DNA from: Bacillota bacterium
GTDB taxonomy: Bacteria > Bacillota > Clostridia > Peptostreptococcales > Anaerovoracaceae
DNA length: 64,000 bases
Assembly (NCBI GenBank): GCA_019420525.1
Contig: JAHZHA010000020.1
Location: forward strand, 30,033-94,032
Direction: 5' to 3'
The number at the start of each line of letters is the position of its first letter. Positions within the stretch are counted from its first letter, which is position 1. The translations under genes were made by a program, and so were the position numbers. Of this stretch, positions 1 through 9,162 are shown in pieces. The notes under the pieces are model-generated. The model was not told the DNA's origin. It searched no databases and saw only the letters and a list, made by a program, of their open reading frames with translations.

Positions 1-2
1 TA

Positions 3-998
3 GAAGAAATCGATCAGGAACTTCAGAAAGACGGGCTCTGGGATGATCCGGAGGCGGCTCAGAAGATCATGAGAGAAAAAAAGTCGGCGGAACGGAAATT
101 GGCGGATTATGAAAAACTGGAGGAAGCCTTTTCCGATATCGAGGTTCTCATCGAGATGGCGGAAGAGGAGGACGATGCGTCGGTAGCGGAAGAGATCACG
201 GAAAGTTTCGCATCGCTGAAAAACGATATGGAGACTCTGCGCCTACAGACGCTGCTGAACGGAGAATACGACGCAAATAATGCCATCATATCGATTCACG
301 CCGGGTCCGGTGGAGTGGATGCTCAGGACTGGGCCGGCATGCTGCTGCGCATGTATACCAGATGGGCAGAGAGCAAGGGTTATCGCGTCAAGACACTCGA
401 TCTGCAGAGAGATGATGAAGAGGGCATCAAAAATGCTACACTTCTCATCGAAGGTGAAAACGCCTATGGCTATCTGAAAAATGAAAGAGGAGTCCACCGG
501 TTGGTGCGCATTTCGCCATTCGACTCCAACGCACGGCGTCATACGTCTTTCGCTTCTCTGGATGTGTCGCCGGAAATCAACGACGATGTGACGGTGGAAA
601 TTGCGCCGGAGGATATCCGGATCGACACGTACCGTTCCAGCGGCGCCGGCGGCCAGCACGTCAATACGACCGATTCGGCGGTGCGGATCACGCATCTTCC
701 TACGAATATCGTCGTCTCCTGTCAGAACGAGCGTTCACAGCACCAGAACAGGGAAGTTGCCATGAAGGTGCTGATGGCGAAGCTCATCGAACTGAAAGAG
801 CGGGAGAACAAGGAGCGCATCGACGAGCTGAGAGGTGATTACGGACAGATCACCTGGGGCAACCAGATCCGTTCGTACGTGTTCCAGCCGTACACGATGG
901 TCAAGGATCACAGGACGAATGCCGAAGTGGGCGATGTGAACCGCGTCATGGACGGAGATCTCGATTACTTCATCAATGAAAAGCTGAAGCAGAGATAA
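3..998 (+). CDS. prfB: Peptide chain release factor 2 (5' end outside window)
   Basis: Release factor 2 recognises UGA and UAA stop codons in the ribosomal A site and triggers peptide release. The reading frame is already open at base 3, so the gene begins upstream of the window. The visible part carries the SPF tripeptide that sets stop codon specificity (in VRISPFDSNARRH) and the GGQ catalytic loop (SSGAGGQHVNTTDSAVRITH). The C-terminal LFPTM-type region of other factors is absent and the protein ends in KLKQR, as usual for RF2. The programmed frameshift known in many prfB genes would lie before the window and cannot be judged. A strong hairpin terminator follows. Confidence 0.97.
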   Translation, partial: EEIDQELQKDGLWDDPEAAQKIMREKKSAERKLADYEKLEEAFSDIEVLIEMAEEEDDASVAEEITESFASLKNDMETLRLQTLLNGEYDANNAIISIHAGSGGVDAQDWAGMLLRMYTRWAESKGYRVKTLDLQRDDEEGIKNATLLIEGENAYGYLKNERGVHRLVRISPFDSNARRHTSFASLDVSPEINDDVTVEIAPEDIRIDTYRSSGAGGQHVNTTDSAVRITHLPTNIVVSCQNERSQHQNREVAMKVLMAKLIELKERENKERIDELRGDYGQITWGNQIRSYVFQPYTMVKDHRTNAEVGDVNRVMDGDLDYFINEKLKQR

Positions 999-1057
999 AA
1001 GCGAAAAAACATATCTGCTGAAGACGGCAGACAGCCGGAAATGCAGAAATATACCAG

Positions 1058-1098
1058 AAGGGACCCGGTTTTTCACAGGAAAAGCCGGGTCCCTTTTT
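1058..1098 (+). terminator. Rho-independent terminator after prfB
   Basis: An 11 bp stem AAGGGACCCGG / CCGGGTCCCTT closes a loop of about 16 bases, part of which (TTTT/AAAA) can extend the stem, and is followed by a T run. It separates prfB from the next gene. Confidence 0.9.
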
Positions 1099-1213
1099 AT
1101 AAATAGAACTGCCAAATTTCGACGTGCGGCAGCCATAAAATCGTGGTATACTTCAAGGATATATCGGCAGCGTTTTGCTGCAGCATTAAGCAGAAGAACA
1201 TGTGAGGAATAAA

Positions 1214-3601
1214 ATGAACATTGCAGAAAAACTGGCGCAGGAATTCGGAATTCCGCTGAGCGCCGTGGAGCAGACTGTTGCTCTGATCGACGAAGGCAAT
1301 ACGATACCTTTTATCGCCCGTTACAGAAAAGAAGTGACCGGCGGTCTGTCGGATGTCGTTCTCAGAGATCTCGATGAACGACTGAATTATCTCAGAAGTC
1401 TGGACGCGCGGAAAGAAGAAGTGATCAAGCTCATCGAAGAGCAGGGAAAGCTGACGGACGAGCTGAAAGCTGAAATCGCAAAGGCGGAAATTCTTCAACG
1501 AGTGGAGGATCTCTACAAACCGTTCAAGCAAAAGAAGAGCACTCGGGCGTCGAAAGCCAGAGATAAAGGGCTGGAACCGCTGGCAGACATCATCTGGGCG
1601 CAAGAAGAAGAGTCTGGAGATTTGCTGAAACATGCAGAGATGTATGTAAATGCTGAAAAAGATGTGAATTCTTCTGAGGATGCTCTGGCAGGAGCCTCCG
1701 ACATTCTGGCGGAGCGTATTGCCGATGATCCGGAGATCATAGATACAGTGAGGACGTTTACCCGAGAGACGGGAATTCTCGTGTCCGAGGCGACAGATCC
1801 GGAAGAAAAGACAGTATACGATATGTATTACGAATATTCGGAAGCAGCAGCGAAAATACCGAATCACCGCGTGCTGGCTATCAACCGTGGAGAAAAAGAG
1901 AAAAAGCTGAAAATAAAGCTGAAAGTGGATACTGATGCAGTTCAGGAAAAGATACTGGCGGCGGTGATCACGAATGACAAAAGCATCAGCCTTCCGCTTA
2001 TGGAGGCTACGGCAGCCGATGCGTACAAGCGCTTGATGGCGCCTTCCGTGGAACGGGAAATACGCGGAGAGCTGACGGAGCGAGCGGAACGGGAAGCGGT
2101 GAAGGTGTTTGCGAAGAATACGGAAAATCTTCTGATGGTGCCTCCGGTGAAAGGGGCCAGAGTCCTCTCCGTGGATCCAGGTTACCGTACCGGCTGCAAG
2201 GTTGCAGCTCTCAGCGACACGGGAAAACTTCTGGCCTACGCCACGATTTATCCTACAGAGCCGAAAAACGATATCGCAGGCGCAGAACGCATCATCACAA
2301 AACTTATCGACAAGTTCAGCCTGAACACCATCGTCATAGGGAACGGGACAGCTTCCCGGGAAACAGAGAAATTCGTTGCGGATTATATTGCAAAGACAGG
2401 AAGGGATCTGAAATATACGATTGTCAGCGAAGCGGGCGCATCTGTATATTCTGCTTCCAAACTGGCCAGCGAAGAATATCCGGATCTCGATGTGACGACA
2501 AGAGGCGCCATGTCCATCGGAAGGCGGCTGCAAGACCCGCTGGCGGAGCTTGTAAAAATTTCTCCGAAGCATATAGGCGTAGGGCAGTATCAGCACGACA
2601 TTAATCAGAATCTGCTGGACAGCGCGCTGACCAATGTGGTGGAAGATTGCGTAAACCGGGTAGGTGTAGATCTAAATACAGCTTCACCATCTCTGCTCTC
2701 CTATATTTCCGGCATCAATTCCGGTATCGCCAGAAATATCGTGGCCTACCGGGAGGAACATGGAGCTTTCCATAACAGAAGGCAGCTTCTGGAAGTATCC
2801 AAATTGGGTGAAAAAACGTACAAACAGTGCGCCGGTTTTCTACGGATTCGCGACGGCGAAAATCCTCTGGATGCCACGGCGGTTCATCCGGAATCGTATG
2901 CCATCACGGAGAAGATGCTGGATACACTGGGACTGAGCAAAGACAGCATTGCTGCCGGAGGCGCGAAGGAAATCGAGGATAGAATACGCGAGAAATATCC
3001 GGCATCCGGGAATTCCGCTGCAGCGGAACGGGAGCGTCAGAGAAAAGAAAGTCACAATACGTTGAGTCGGAAAGAGAATCGAGGAAACCGCCCTTTGCCG
3101 AATAACGGGCTTGCGGCGCTGGCTGTTCTGCTGGAAGACGATGAATTTACCGGAAAAAAGAAGAAGAAGAGAAAACCGGATAAAAAAGAGCGGCAGGCGG
3201 AACAGAAACGGAAACAGCAGGAACTGAATGAGAGTATCGGGAAGATGGCGGAAGATCTTGGGATCGGAGCGATGACACTGACAGACATCGTGGAAGAAAT
3301 CCGGAAACCAGCAAGAGATCCGAGAGACGCCATGCCGCCGGTCATCTTCCGGCAGGATGTTCTCAGCTTTGAGGATCTCAAACCAGGGATGGAGCTGACA
3401 GGAACGGTCCGGAATGTGGTAGATTTCGGCGCATTTGTCGATATCGGAGTCAAGACGGACGGCTTAGTACATATTTCTGAGATCAGCAGCCGTTTTATAC
3501 GTCATCCTATGGATGTGGTCAGCGTGGGCGATACGGTAAAAGTGCGTGTTCTCGATGTCGATCAGGAACGCCGGAAAATTGCATTGACGATGAAACTGTA
3601 A
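1214..3601 (+). CDS. tex: Tex-family RNA-binding protein with S1 domain
   Basis: Tex proteins bind nucleic acid and affect transcription and RNA metabolism; their precise role in clostridia is not settled. Of 795 residues, the N-terminal half has the helical Tex region, followed by a YqgF/RNase H-like fold (RVLSVDPGYRTGCKVAAL, around residue 320), helix-hairpin-helix segments (NTASPSLLSYISGI) and a C-terminal S1 domain (GTVRNVVDFGAFVDIGVK to ALTMKL). A Lys/Arg-rich low-complexity stretch lies between about residues 600 and 660, just before the last helical part and the S1 domain. I chose the ATG at 1214 because GAGG lies 6 bases upstream; a GTG at 1202 is in frame but would overlap that site. 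Confidence 0.95.
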   Translation: MNIAEKLAQEFGIPLSAVEQTVALIDEGNTIPFIARYRKEVTGGLSDVVLRDLDERLNYLRSLDARKEEVIKLIEEQGKLTDELKAEIAKAEILQRVEDLYKPFKQKKSTRASKARDKGLEPLADIIWAQEEESGDLLKHAEMYVNAEKDVNSSEDALAGASDILAERIADDPEIIDTVRTFTRETGILVSEATDPEEKTVYDMYYEYSEAAAKIPNHRVLAINRGEKEKKLKIKLKVDTDAVQEKILAAVITNDKSISLPLMEATAADAYKRLMAPSVEREIRGELTERAEREAVKVFAKNTENLLMVPPVKGARVLSVDPGYRTGCKVAALSDTGKLLAYATIYPTEPKNDIAGAERIITKLIDKFSLNTIVIGNGTASRETEKFVADYIAKTGRDLKYTIVSEAGASVYSASKLASEEYPDLDVTTRGAMSIGRRLQDPLAELVKISPKHIGVGQYQHDINQNLLDSALTNVVEDCVNRVGVDLNTASPSLLSYISGINSGIARNIVAYREEHGAFHNRRQLLEVSKLGEKTYKQCAGFLRIRDGENPLDATAVHPESYAITEKMLDTLGLSKDSIAAGGAKEIEDRIREKYPASGNSAAAERERQRKESHNTLSRKENRGNRPLPNNGLAALAVLLEDDEFTGKKKKKRKPDKKERQAEQKRKQQELNESIGKMAEDLGIGAMTLTDIVEEIRKPARDPRDAMPPVIFRQDVLSFEDLKPGMELTGTVRNVVDFGAFVDIGVKTDGLVHISEISSRFIRHPMDVVSVGDTVKVRVLDVDQERRKIALTMKL

Positions 3602-3658
3602 AAAGCTAGTCGGTTGTTTTGTGTATACACGATACATGCTTGAAAGGGAACTAATTGA

Positions 3659-3687
3659 TTGCTAAAATTAGTGTACAATGATACAAT
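3659..3687 (+). promoter_or_regulatory. Putative sigma-A promoter for the EF-G-like gene
   Basis: TTGCTA (3659-3664), a 17-base spacer and TACAAT (3682-3687). A second TACAAT lies 8 bases upstream. The resulting leader of about 160 bases before the gene contains several GC-rich inverted segments but no riboswitch class I recognise. Confidence 0.6.
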
Positions 3688-3856
3688 AAGCATACACATC
3701 GGTTATTGCTGGCTTTTCGGAGAGTATCCACAGACGTTTTTCTGCGGGTTTCCGGAGAGTAAGGCGGCAGGCAGGCTTCGCTCGGGCCGGCAAAGATGCC
3801 GCACATTTCGGCGGAGATTTTTCCGCACAGAATAAATCATTACAGGAGGTATGAAT

Positions 3857-5818
3857 ATGCAGGCTTATCCCAGCGACAAAATCAGAAACGTAGCACTCAT
3901 CGGTCACGGCGGATGCGGAAAGACATCTCTTATGGAGCTGGCTCTTTTTGAGACTGGCGTGACAAATAGAGTGGGAACGATAGAAGACGGAAATACAGTT
4001 TCTGATTATGACAAGATGGAAATTGAAAAAGGCCATTCGATCAATATGTCGATCATTCCGATCGAGTATAAGGACGTAAAGATTAATTTCATCGATACGC
4101 CGGGTCTTCTCGATTTTTCGCATGAGATGTATACTGCGATTCAGGCGGCAGCAGCGGCGCTTCTGATAGTAGATGCCGGCTCCGGTATCCAGGTCGGTAC
4201 GGAAAAAGCCTGGAACTTCTGCAAAGAGCTGAAAAAGCCGACATTTATCATGATAAAGCGCAAGGATAAAGATACTTACGATTTTGACGAACTGGTACAG
4301 TCTATTCGGGATAAATTCGGCGCTGTCTGCGTTCCTGCAAGTTACCCGATCAAGCCGGAAATGCTGGAAGCTCTCAACGAACTCATCGCAGAGACGGACG
4401 AAGAACTCATGAACAAATATTTTGACGAAGGCGTCTTCACTGACTGGGAGTTCAACAAAGGGCTGAGAAACGGCGTGGCAGCCGCGGAAATCGTGCCTGT
4501 ATTTGCTTTTGATCCGGAAGGCGGACAGGGTGTCACGGCTATGCTGGACATAATCAGAAAATTCTCACCGTCTCCTCTGAGACATGCTCCGTATAAATAT
4601 ATCGATGCCAGCGGCGGCGAAGACTATGCTGTTCCTGATGCTGATCCGTCAGCTCCTGTTACGACACTGACTTTCAAAACGTTGTCAGACCCGTTCGTGG
4701 GAAAAATTTCCATCATGAAGGTAATTACAGGTGAGCTCAAGGCGGGCATGGAACTTGTAAATACGAGAACAGGCAAGACAGAAAAACTCAATAAACTTAT
4801 CTTCCTGAGAGGAAAGACGCAGATCGATACGGATTCTGCCAGCATGGGAGATATCGTAGCCGTACCGAAACTGACTTATACAGAGACGGGAGATACACTT
4901 TGCGATAAATCCAAGTCGAGAACATATGTCAGCCTGGAATCTCCTGCGCCTACGCTGTTTACAGCTATTGCTCCGGCCAAGAAGGGCGAAGAAGAAAAGA
5001 TGGGTACGGGTCTGGCGCGTCTAAGAGAAGAAGATCCTTCTTTCGTCGTTCGTCAGGATACCGAGACGAAGCAGATGCTCCTGGGTACGCAGGGTGAAAT
5101 GCAGCTCGGCGTCATCATTTCCAAGCTGAAGGAGAGATTCAATGTGGAAGTGGTCACCAGTCCGAGAAAAATCGCTTACCGCGAAACGATCAAAGGCCAT
5201 TCCGATGTACAGGGTAAGCACAAGAAGCAGTCCGGCGGCGCAGGACAGTACGGTGATGTGCACATCAGATTTTCGCCGTCTCACGACAAGGTACTCGATT
5301 TCTCCGAACAGTTATTCGGCGGATCGATTCCTAAGAATTACGTTCCGGCGGTTGAAAAAGGTATCATCGAATGCATGGAAAAAGGACCTCTTGCAGGTTA
5401 TCCGGTAGTAAACATCAAGGCTGTCCTCTATGACGGTTCATACCACGACGTGGATTCCAACGAAATGGCGTTCAAGATTGCCGCTTCGCTGGCTTTCAAG
5501 AAGGGTATCACGGAAGCAAATCCGGTTCTGCTGGAACCTATCATGAGACTGGAAATTACGATTCCTGATGAATATATGGGCGATGTCATGGGCGATATGA
5601 ACAGAAGAAGAGCTCGTATCCTCGGTATGGAACCGATGGGACACGGTGTTCAGAAGCTGATGGCAGAAGCTCCGATGGCGGAACTGCTCGATTATGCCAT
5701 CGCACTGAGAGCCATGACACAGGCTAAGGGATCTTTCACACAGGAATTCCTGAGATACGATGAAGTTCCTCAGCATCTCGCAACGAAGATTATCGCTGAG
5801 GCGAATGCAGATAAATAA
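3857..5818 (+). CDS. EF-G-like translation factor GTPase (FusA paralogue)
   Basis: A 653-residue member of the EF-G family: G1 loop GHGGCGKT (16-23), switch II DTPG (80-83), EF-G domains II to V, and the domain IV/V sequence GGAGQYGDVHIRF. It is shorter than canonical EF-G (about 690), with part of the insertion after the G domain lost (FGAVCVPASYPIKPEMLEAL). The G4 guanine-recognition motif, normally NKxD, reads KRKD (134-137), keeping only the Asp. AGGAGG (3844-3849) sits 7 bases before the ATG at 3857; the in-frame ATG at 3851 is only 1 base away and less likely. It is probably a paralogue of unknown specific role (fusA2-like), not the main elongation factor. Confidence 0.88.
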   Translation: MQAYPSDKIRNVALIGHGGCGKTSLMELALFETGVTNRVGTIEDGNTVSDYDKMEIEKGHSINMSIIPIEYKDVKINFIDTPGLLDFSHEMYTAIQAAAAALLIVDAGSGIQVGTEKAWNFCKELKKPTFIMIKRKDKDTYDFDELVQSIRDKFGAVCVPASYPIKPEMLEALNELIAETDEELMNKYFDEGVFTDWEFNKGLRNGVAAAEIVPVFAFDPEGGQGVTAMLDIIRKFSPSPLRHAPYKYIDASGGEDYAVPDADPSAPVTTLTFKTLSDPFVGKISIMKVITGELKAGMELVNTRTGKTEKLNKLIFLRGKTQIDTDSASMGDIVAVPKLTYTETGDTLCDKSKSRTYVSLESPAPTLFTAIAPAKKGEEEKMGTGLARLREEDPSFVVRQDTETKQMLLGTQGEMQLGVIISKLKERFNVEVVTSPRKIAYRETIKGHSDVQGKHKKQSGGAGQYGDVHIRFSPSHDKVLDFSEQLFGGSIPKNYVPAVEKGIIECMEKGPLAGYPVVNIKAVLYDGSYHDVDSNEMAFKIAASLAFKKGITEANPVLLEPIMRLEITIPDEYMGDVMGDMNRRRARILGMEPMGHGVQKLMAEAPMAELLDYAIALRAMTQAKGSFTQEFLRYDEVPQHLATKIIAEANADK

Positions 5819-5849
5819 TGGTTTACCGTATCATCTGAAATAAACCGGA

Positions 5850-5889
5850 AAGGAGCCGGGAAGTTGGCCATTCGACTTCCCGGCTCCTT
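5850..5889. terminator. Bidirectional terminator between EF-G-like gene and yitT
   Basis: A perfect 15 bp stem, AAGGAGCCGGGAAGT (5850-5864) with its reverse complement (5875-5889), and a 10-base loop lie between convergent genes. Short A and T flanks on either side suit both directions. Confidence 0.88.
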
Positions 5890-5906
5890 TGTGAATTGTG
5901 AGAGTT

Positions 5907-6761
5907 TTAGTTTTTGAATCCTTTTCCCAGGACTTCATTCGATTCCAGTATGATGATAAATGCTGACGGATCGGTGCTTTGGACCGTCTTCTGAATCGGA
6001 TACATCTGTTTGCTGTTGCAGGCGCACATGACGACAGATTTTTCTTCATCGGTGAAGCTTCCTCTGGCATCCAGAAAAGTAGCGCCGCGTCCCGAGGTAT
6101 CGTTGATTTCCCGGGCTACCTCTTGAGGCTTTCCAGTTACGATGAGGGCAAGTTTTCCGGTGTTTGTGCCGTACATGACCTTATCTACCACCATGGAGAG
6201 CAGGAATGTGACGATAGCACCGTAGATCAAGCCATCGATGTCACGTGATATCGATGCGGTTCCTGCCAGTACGACAGCGATATCTACGACGAAGGTTATT
6301 TTTCCCACGGACAAATGAGGACGCTTCGCCTTGACCGACAGAATGATGAAATCCGCTCCGCCGGTAGAGGACTCTCTCATATAGATAAATGCGTAGCCCA
6401 GTCCGGAAAGAATGCCGGTGCATAGGGCGGCAAGGAGTCGGTCGCCGGTGTAAACAGGAAAAAGTGGAGCGATATAATCCATGATCAGAGAAGTTACGAT
6501 GATGGTACGCACGGAGCGGAGAAAGAAAGCTCGGCCCAGAATACGGAAACAGATGGCTGCGATGGGGATGTTGAGCAGCAGCGCGGTGAGACCGATGGGG
6601 TTGCCGGACAGGTGATAGAAGATAAGTGCGATACCGTTGACTCCCACCATCGGGAAATCGGCTGCCGCAGCAAAATTGTATGTTCCCAGAGCGATGAGTA
6701 CGCCGCCGAGCACATCGACGAGTAGATCGAGAGAAAGAGTTCTAAAATCTGTTTTTTTCAT
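5907..6761 (-). CDS. YitT family membrane protein (DUF161/DUF2179)
   Basis: An integral membrane protein of 284 residues. The N-terminal two thirds hold about five hydrophobic segments beginning with LLVDVLGGVLIALGTYNFAA; the C-terminal third (about 200-284) is a soluble DUF2179 domain ending SNEVLGKGFKN. The family is widespread in Bacillota and its substrate is unknown. The start at 6761 is fixed by GGAGGT (complement of 6768-6773) just upstream; the frame stays open further upstream but without a ribosome site. It is convergent with the EF-G-like gene. Confidence 0.9.
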   Translation of the reverse strand: MKKTDFRTLSLDLLVDVLGGVLIALGTYNFAAAADFPMVGVNGIALIFYHLSGNPIGLTALLLNIPIAAICFRILGRAFFLRSVRTIIVTSLIMDYIAPLFPVYTGDRLLAALCTGILSGLGYAFIYMRESSTGGADFIILSVKAKRPHLSVGKITFVVDIAVVLAGTASISRDIDGLIYGAIVTFLLSMVVDKVMYGTNTGKLALIVTGKPQEVAREINDTSGRGATFLDARGSFTDEEKSVVMCACNSKQMYPIQKTVQSTDPSAFIIILESNEVLGKGFKN

Positions 6762-7120
6762 TTGAATACCTCCATATTTTCCGGAATCTATTGTTTTGCG
6801 AAATGAATGGGGATGATCACAGCGACTGTTCTGTTCTGTCCATTTTACTGTATAGCCGGAAATGTTCAAGATGGAGATGAGAGCGATAAATCGACGGATT
6901 ATTGTCCGGAAGCACCCGGATGAAAACAGAAACAATAAAAAAAGATAATATTTTAACGATAAAAGTCGGATCTTTATGTATACTGTACAGCAGAAATGCT
7001 AAAGGGTCTGAAATCAATAGAAATATGCGTTCAAAATAGTAAAATAGAGTATAAATCCAACTAAAACAACAGAAATGCAATTTTGAAAGACCAGGATATT
7101 TGTTAAATCACAGATTAAGA
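6762..7120. other. AT-rich divergent intergenic region, no gene seen
   Basis: This stretch separates yitT (minus) from moeA (plus). From about 6930 it becomes clearly AT-rich compared with the flanking genes. A short minus-strand open frame (6817-7080) has no ribosome site and a composition unlike a real protein, so I do not call it. The moeA promoter and operator-like repeat follow directly. Confidence 0.6.
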
Positions 7121-7150
7121 TTGTGATTTTTGGAACGAAACACCTATAAT
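7106..7150 (+). promoter_or_regulatory. moeA promoter with overlapping inverted repeat
   Basis: TTGTGA (7121-7126), an 18-base spacer and a consensus TATAAT (7145-7150). The inverted repeat AATCACA (7106-7112) / TGTGATT (7122-7128), arms 7 bp and spacer 9, covers the -35 box, so a repressor or activator bound there could control the molybdenum/formate genes. The protein that would bind is not identified. Confidence 0.6.
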
Positions 7151-7172
7151 ATATTTATTATAATTTCAGAAA

Positions 7173-7203
7173 AGACGTCCTGACGATGCGATCCGGGACG
7201 TTT
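7173..7203 (+). promoter_or_regulatory. Leader hairpin just upstream of moeA ribosome site
   Basis: AGACGTCC (7173-7180) pairs with GGACGTTT (7196-7203) over 8 bp including one G-U pair, loop 15 bases, immediately before the TGAGG ribosome site. It does not match the Moco riboswitch as I know it. It also swallows a potential ATG at 7186, which argues for the later start of moeA. Confidence 0.4.
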
Positions 7204-7221
7204 CATGAGGTACAGACTGAG

Positions 7222-8565
7222 ATGAAAACGGAAGAAGACAGGAAGGAAGTAAGCATACGGGAAGCCTGTGAGATCACCCGACGGAGTATTGTTCCGTTAG
7301 AGGAGACAGAGATCATTCCCATGGAAGATTCCTGCGGAAGAGTGACGGCGGAAGATATCTCTGCGGATTTCGATCAGCCGCCTTTCGATAAATCGCCGCT
7401 GGACGGATTTGCCGTACGTGCGGAAGATGTGGCGGAAGCGTCTCCGGAATCACCTGCAGAACTGGTTCTGGCAGGCGAGGTCTGGGCGGGGAATCCGCCT
7501 TCTGTCTGCGTAGAGGAAGGGCAGGCAGTGAGGATCATGACAGGGGCACCGATGCCCGCGGGAAGCGACTGTGTCGTAAAGCAGGAAGATGCGGAGCTGG
7601 TTCCGGAAGATATGCTGCAGTCGGAAAGAATTTCTTCGGACGGCAAAGATGCAAAAAAAAGGGTGAGAATTTTTCGCAGCGTGAAAAAGCATCAGAATTA
7701 CTGCTTTTCGGGAGAAGATTTCCGGAAAGGACAGAGAGTGATCCCGGCGGGAAGAAAGCTGGAATTCACGGACACCGGTCTTCTGGCGAGTCTGGGAATG
7801 ACAGAAGTGAAAGTCTTCCGGAGACCCCGGGCAGCGGTGATCGCCACAGGAGATGAGATCGTTCTCCCGGGACAGTCTCTGGCGCCGGGAAAGATTTATA
7901 ACAGCAATATGTATATGATCCGTGCGGGGATACTGAATTGCGGAGGAGATGTGCCTTACTGTGTGCAGGCGGAAGATTCGACGGAGAGCATTGCAGAACA
8001 TCTGCTCAAAGCTGTGGACAAAGCGGATCTGGTGATTACCACCGGAGGTGTTTCCGTGGGAAAAAGGGATTATCTGCCGGAGGTTCTCCGTCAGCTGAAA
8101 GCAGAGATTCTATTCCAGAAAGTTCTCATAAAGCCTGGAGCGCCCACGACGTTCTCGATGCTACAGGGAAAGCCGGTCTTGAGCCTGTCGGGAAGCCCTT
8201 TCGGAGCGGCTGTAAATTTCAGTATTTTGGCGAGGCCGATGATCGGGGTGGCAGGAAGAGATCCTTCTCTCGGTCTGCGTTACGAAGCAGCCTTCTTTGA
8301 GGGCACTTTTAACAAAGCGAGTCCGAAGACGCGGTACGTCCGTGGAATTCTTTTCGCAGACGGCAGGGTGCGCCTGAAGGACGAAAAGTCAAAAGGCGGA
8401 GGATTCTATACGTTGGCAGAAAGTTCCGGTGAGGAAACGGCGGACGGAGCGGAAACTTTTCCATGCGTGCGGACTGTGTCGGGAGCGAGAAACTGCTATA
8501 TCGAGATACCGGCAGGCACGGAATCTCTGAGAGGAGGTGAACTCCTCCGGGTGATTTGTATATGA
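7222..8565 (+). CDS. moeA: Molybdopterin molybdenumtransferase MoeA
   Basis: MoeA inserts molybdate (or tungstate) into adenylated molybdopterin, the penultimate step of cofactor synthesis in the cytoplasm. The 447-residue protein shows the family order: N-terminal domain with PPFDKSPLDGFAVRAED, the beta domain with GAPMPAGSDCVVKQED, and the MoCF-binding domain with STGDEI-like AVIATGDEIVLPGQ and TTGGVSVGKRDYLPEVL, then GAPTTFSMLQGKPVLSLSGSP. TGAGG (7206-7210) precedes the ATG at 7222; an ATG at 7186 is in frame but lies inside a hairpin. It is the first gene of the molybdenum/formate cluster and overlaps mobB by ATGA. Confidence 0.94.
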   Translation: MKTEEDRKEVSIREACEITRRSIVPLEETEIIPMEDSCGRVTAEDISADFDQPPFDKSPLDGFAVRAEDVAEASPESPAELVLAGEVWAGNPPSVCVEEGQAVRIMTGAPMPAGSDCVVKQEDAELVPEDMLQSERISSDGKDAKKRVRIFRSVKKHQNYCFSGEDFRKGQRVIPAGRKLEFTDTGLLASLGMTEVKVFRRPRAAVIATGDEIVLPGQSLAPGKIYNSNMYMIRAGILNCGGDVPYCVQAEDSTESIAEHLLKAVDKADLVITTGGVSVGKRDYLPEVLRQLKAEILFQKVLIKPGAPTTFSMLQGKPVLSLSGSPFGAAVNFSILARPMIGVAGRDPSLGLRYEAAFFEGTFNKASPKTRYVRGILFADGRVRLKDEKSKGGGFYTLAESSGEETADGAETFPCVRTVSGARNCYIEIPAGTESLRGGELLRVICI

Positions 8566-9074
8566 AAAATCAGAAGATATTTGCCGTCAGCGGAGTCAAG
8601 AATTCGGGAAAAACGACACTGATTGCAGGACTGATTCCTTTTTTCAGAGAAAGAGGGATGTCGGTAGCTGTGATTAAGCATGACGGGCACGACTTTGAAC
8701 CAGATGTACCGGGAACAGACAGCTTTAAAATACGGAACGCAGGAGCAGACGGTGTGGCTGTCTTTTCCGACAGACGGATCATGGTGATAAGAGAAAGCTC
8801 CGGAGTTTCGGAGAAAGATCTGATCCGGGCATTTCCGGATGCCGATCTCATCTTGCTGGAAGGGTTTAAATATTCCGGATATCCGAAAGTGGAAGTGGTA
8901 AGGAAAAGTGTATCGGAAAGACCGGTCTGTGATCCTGGTACACTTCTGGCGATGGTGACGGATTTTTCAAAGGAGGAACTCTCGGAAGATTTTCGTGAGA
9001 TTCCTCTGTTTGTTCCGAATGAATGGGGTACGGAACAGCTTGCAGATTATCTGATAAGTAGGATGAAGTTATAA
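8562..9074 (+). CDS. mobB: Molybdopterin-guanine dinucleotide biosynthesis protein MobB
   Basis: A small P-loop GTPase (170 residues) that assists MobA in forming the guanine dinucleotide cofactor. The Walker A motif GVKNSGKTT lies at residues 11-19, followed by the family sequence VIKHDGHDFEPDVPGTDS and later LILLEGFKYSGYPKVEVVR. Its ATG overlaps the moeA stop (ATGA), indicating translational coupling; GAGGAGG lies in the end of moeA. Length and motifs are normal. Confidence 0.93.
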   Translation: MKNQKIFAVSGVKNSGKTTLIAGLIPFFRERGMSVAVIKHDGHDFEPDVPGTDSFKIRNAGADGVAVFSDRRIMVIRESSGVSEKDLIRAFPDADLILLEGFKYSGYPKVEVVRKSVSERPVCDPGTLLAMVTDFSKEELSEDFREIPLFVPNEWGTEQLADYLISRMKL

Positions 9075-9162
9075 ATAAGTACTGACAATACTAAGCAGAG
9101 TTAGCAGATAGAATACAATTATTTTTAAGTGATTATTTTTAGAGGAAAGTGAGAAGAAGAAT

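Noticed and set aside
1097..2596. Minus-strand open frame of about 500 codons inside tex
   Set aside because: The composition (His, Phe, Arg and Cys rich) is typical of an antisense shadow and tex is clear on the other strand.
7100..7221. Moco riboswitch upstream of moeA
   Set aside because: Only a short hairpin and an inverted repeat are present; conserved parts of the known motif were not seen.
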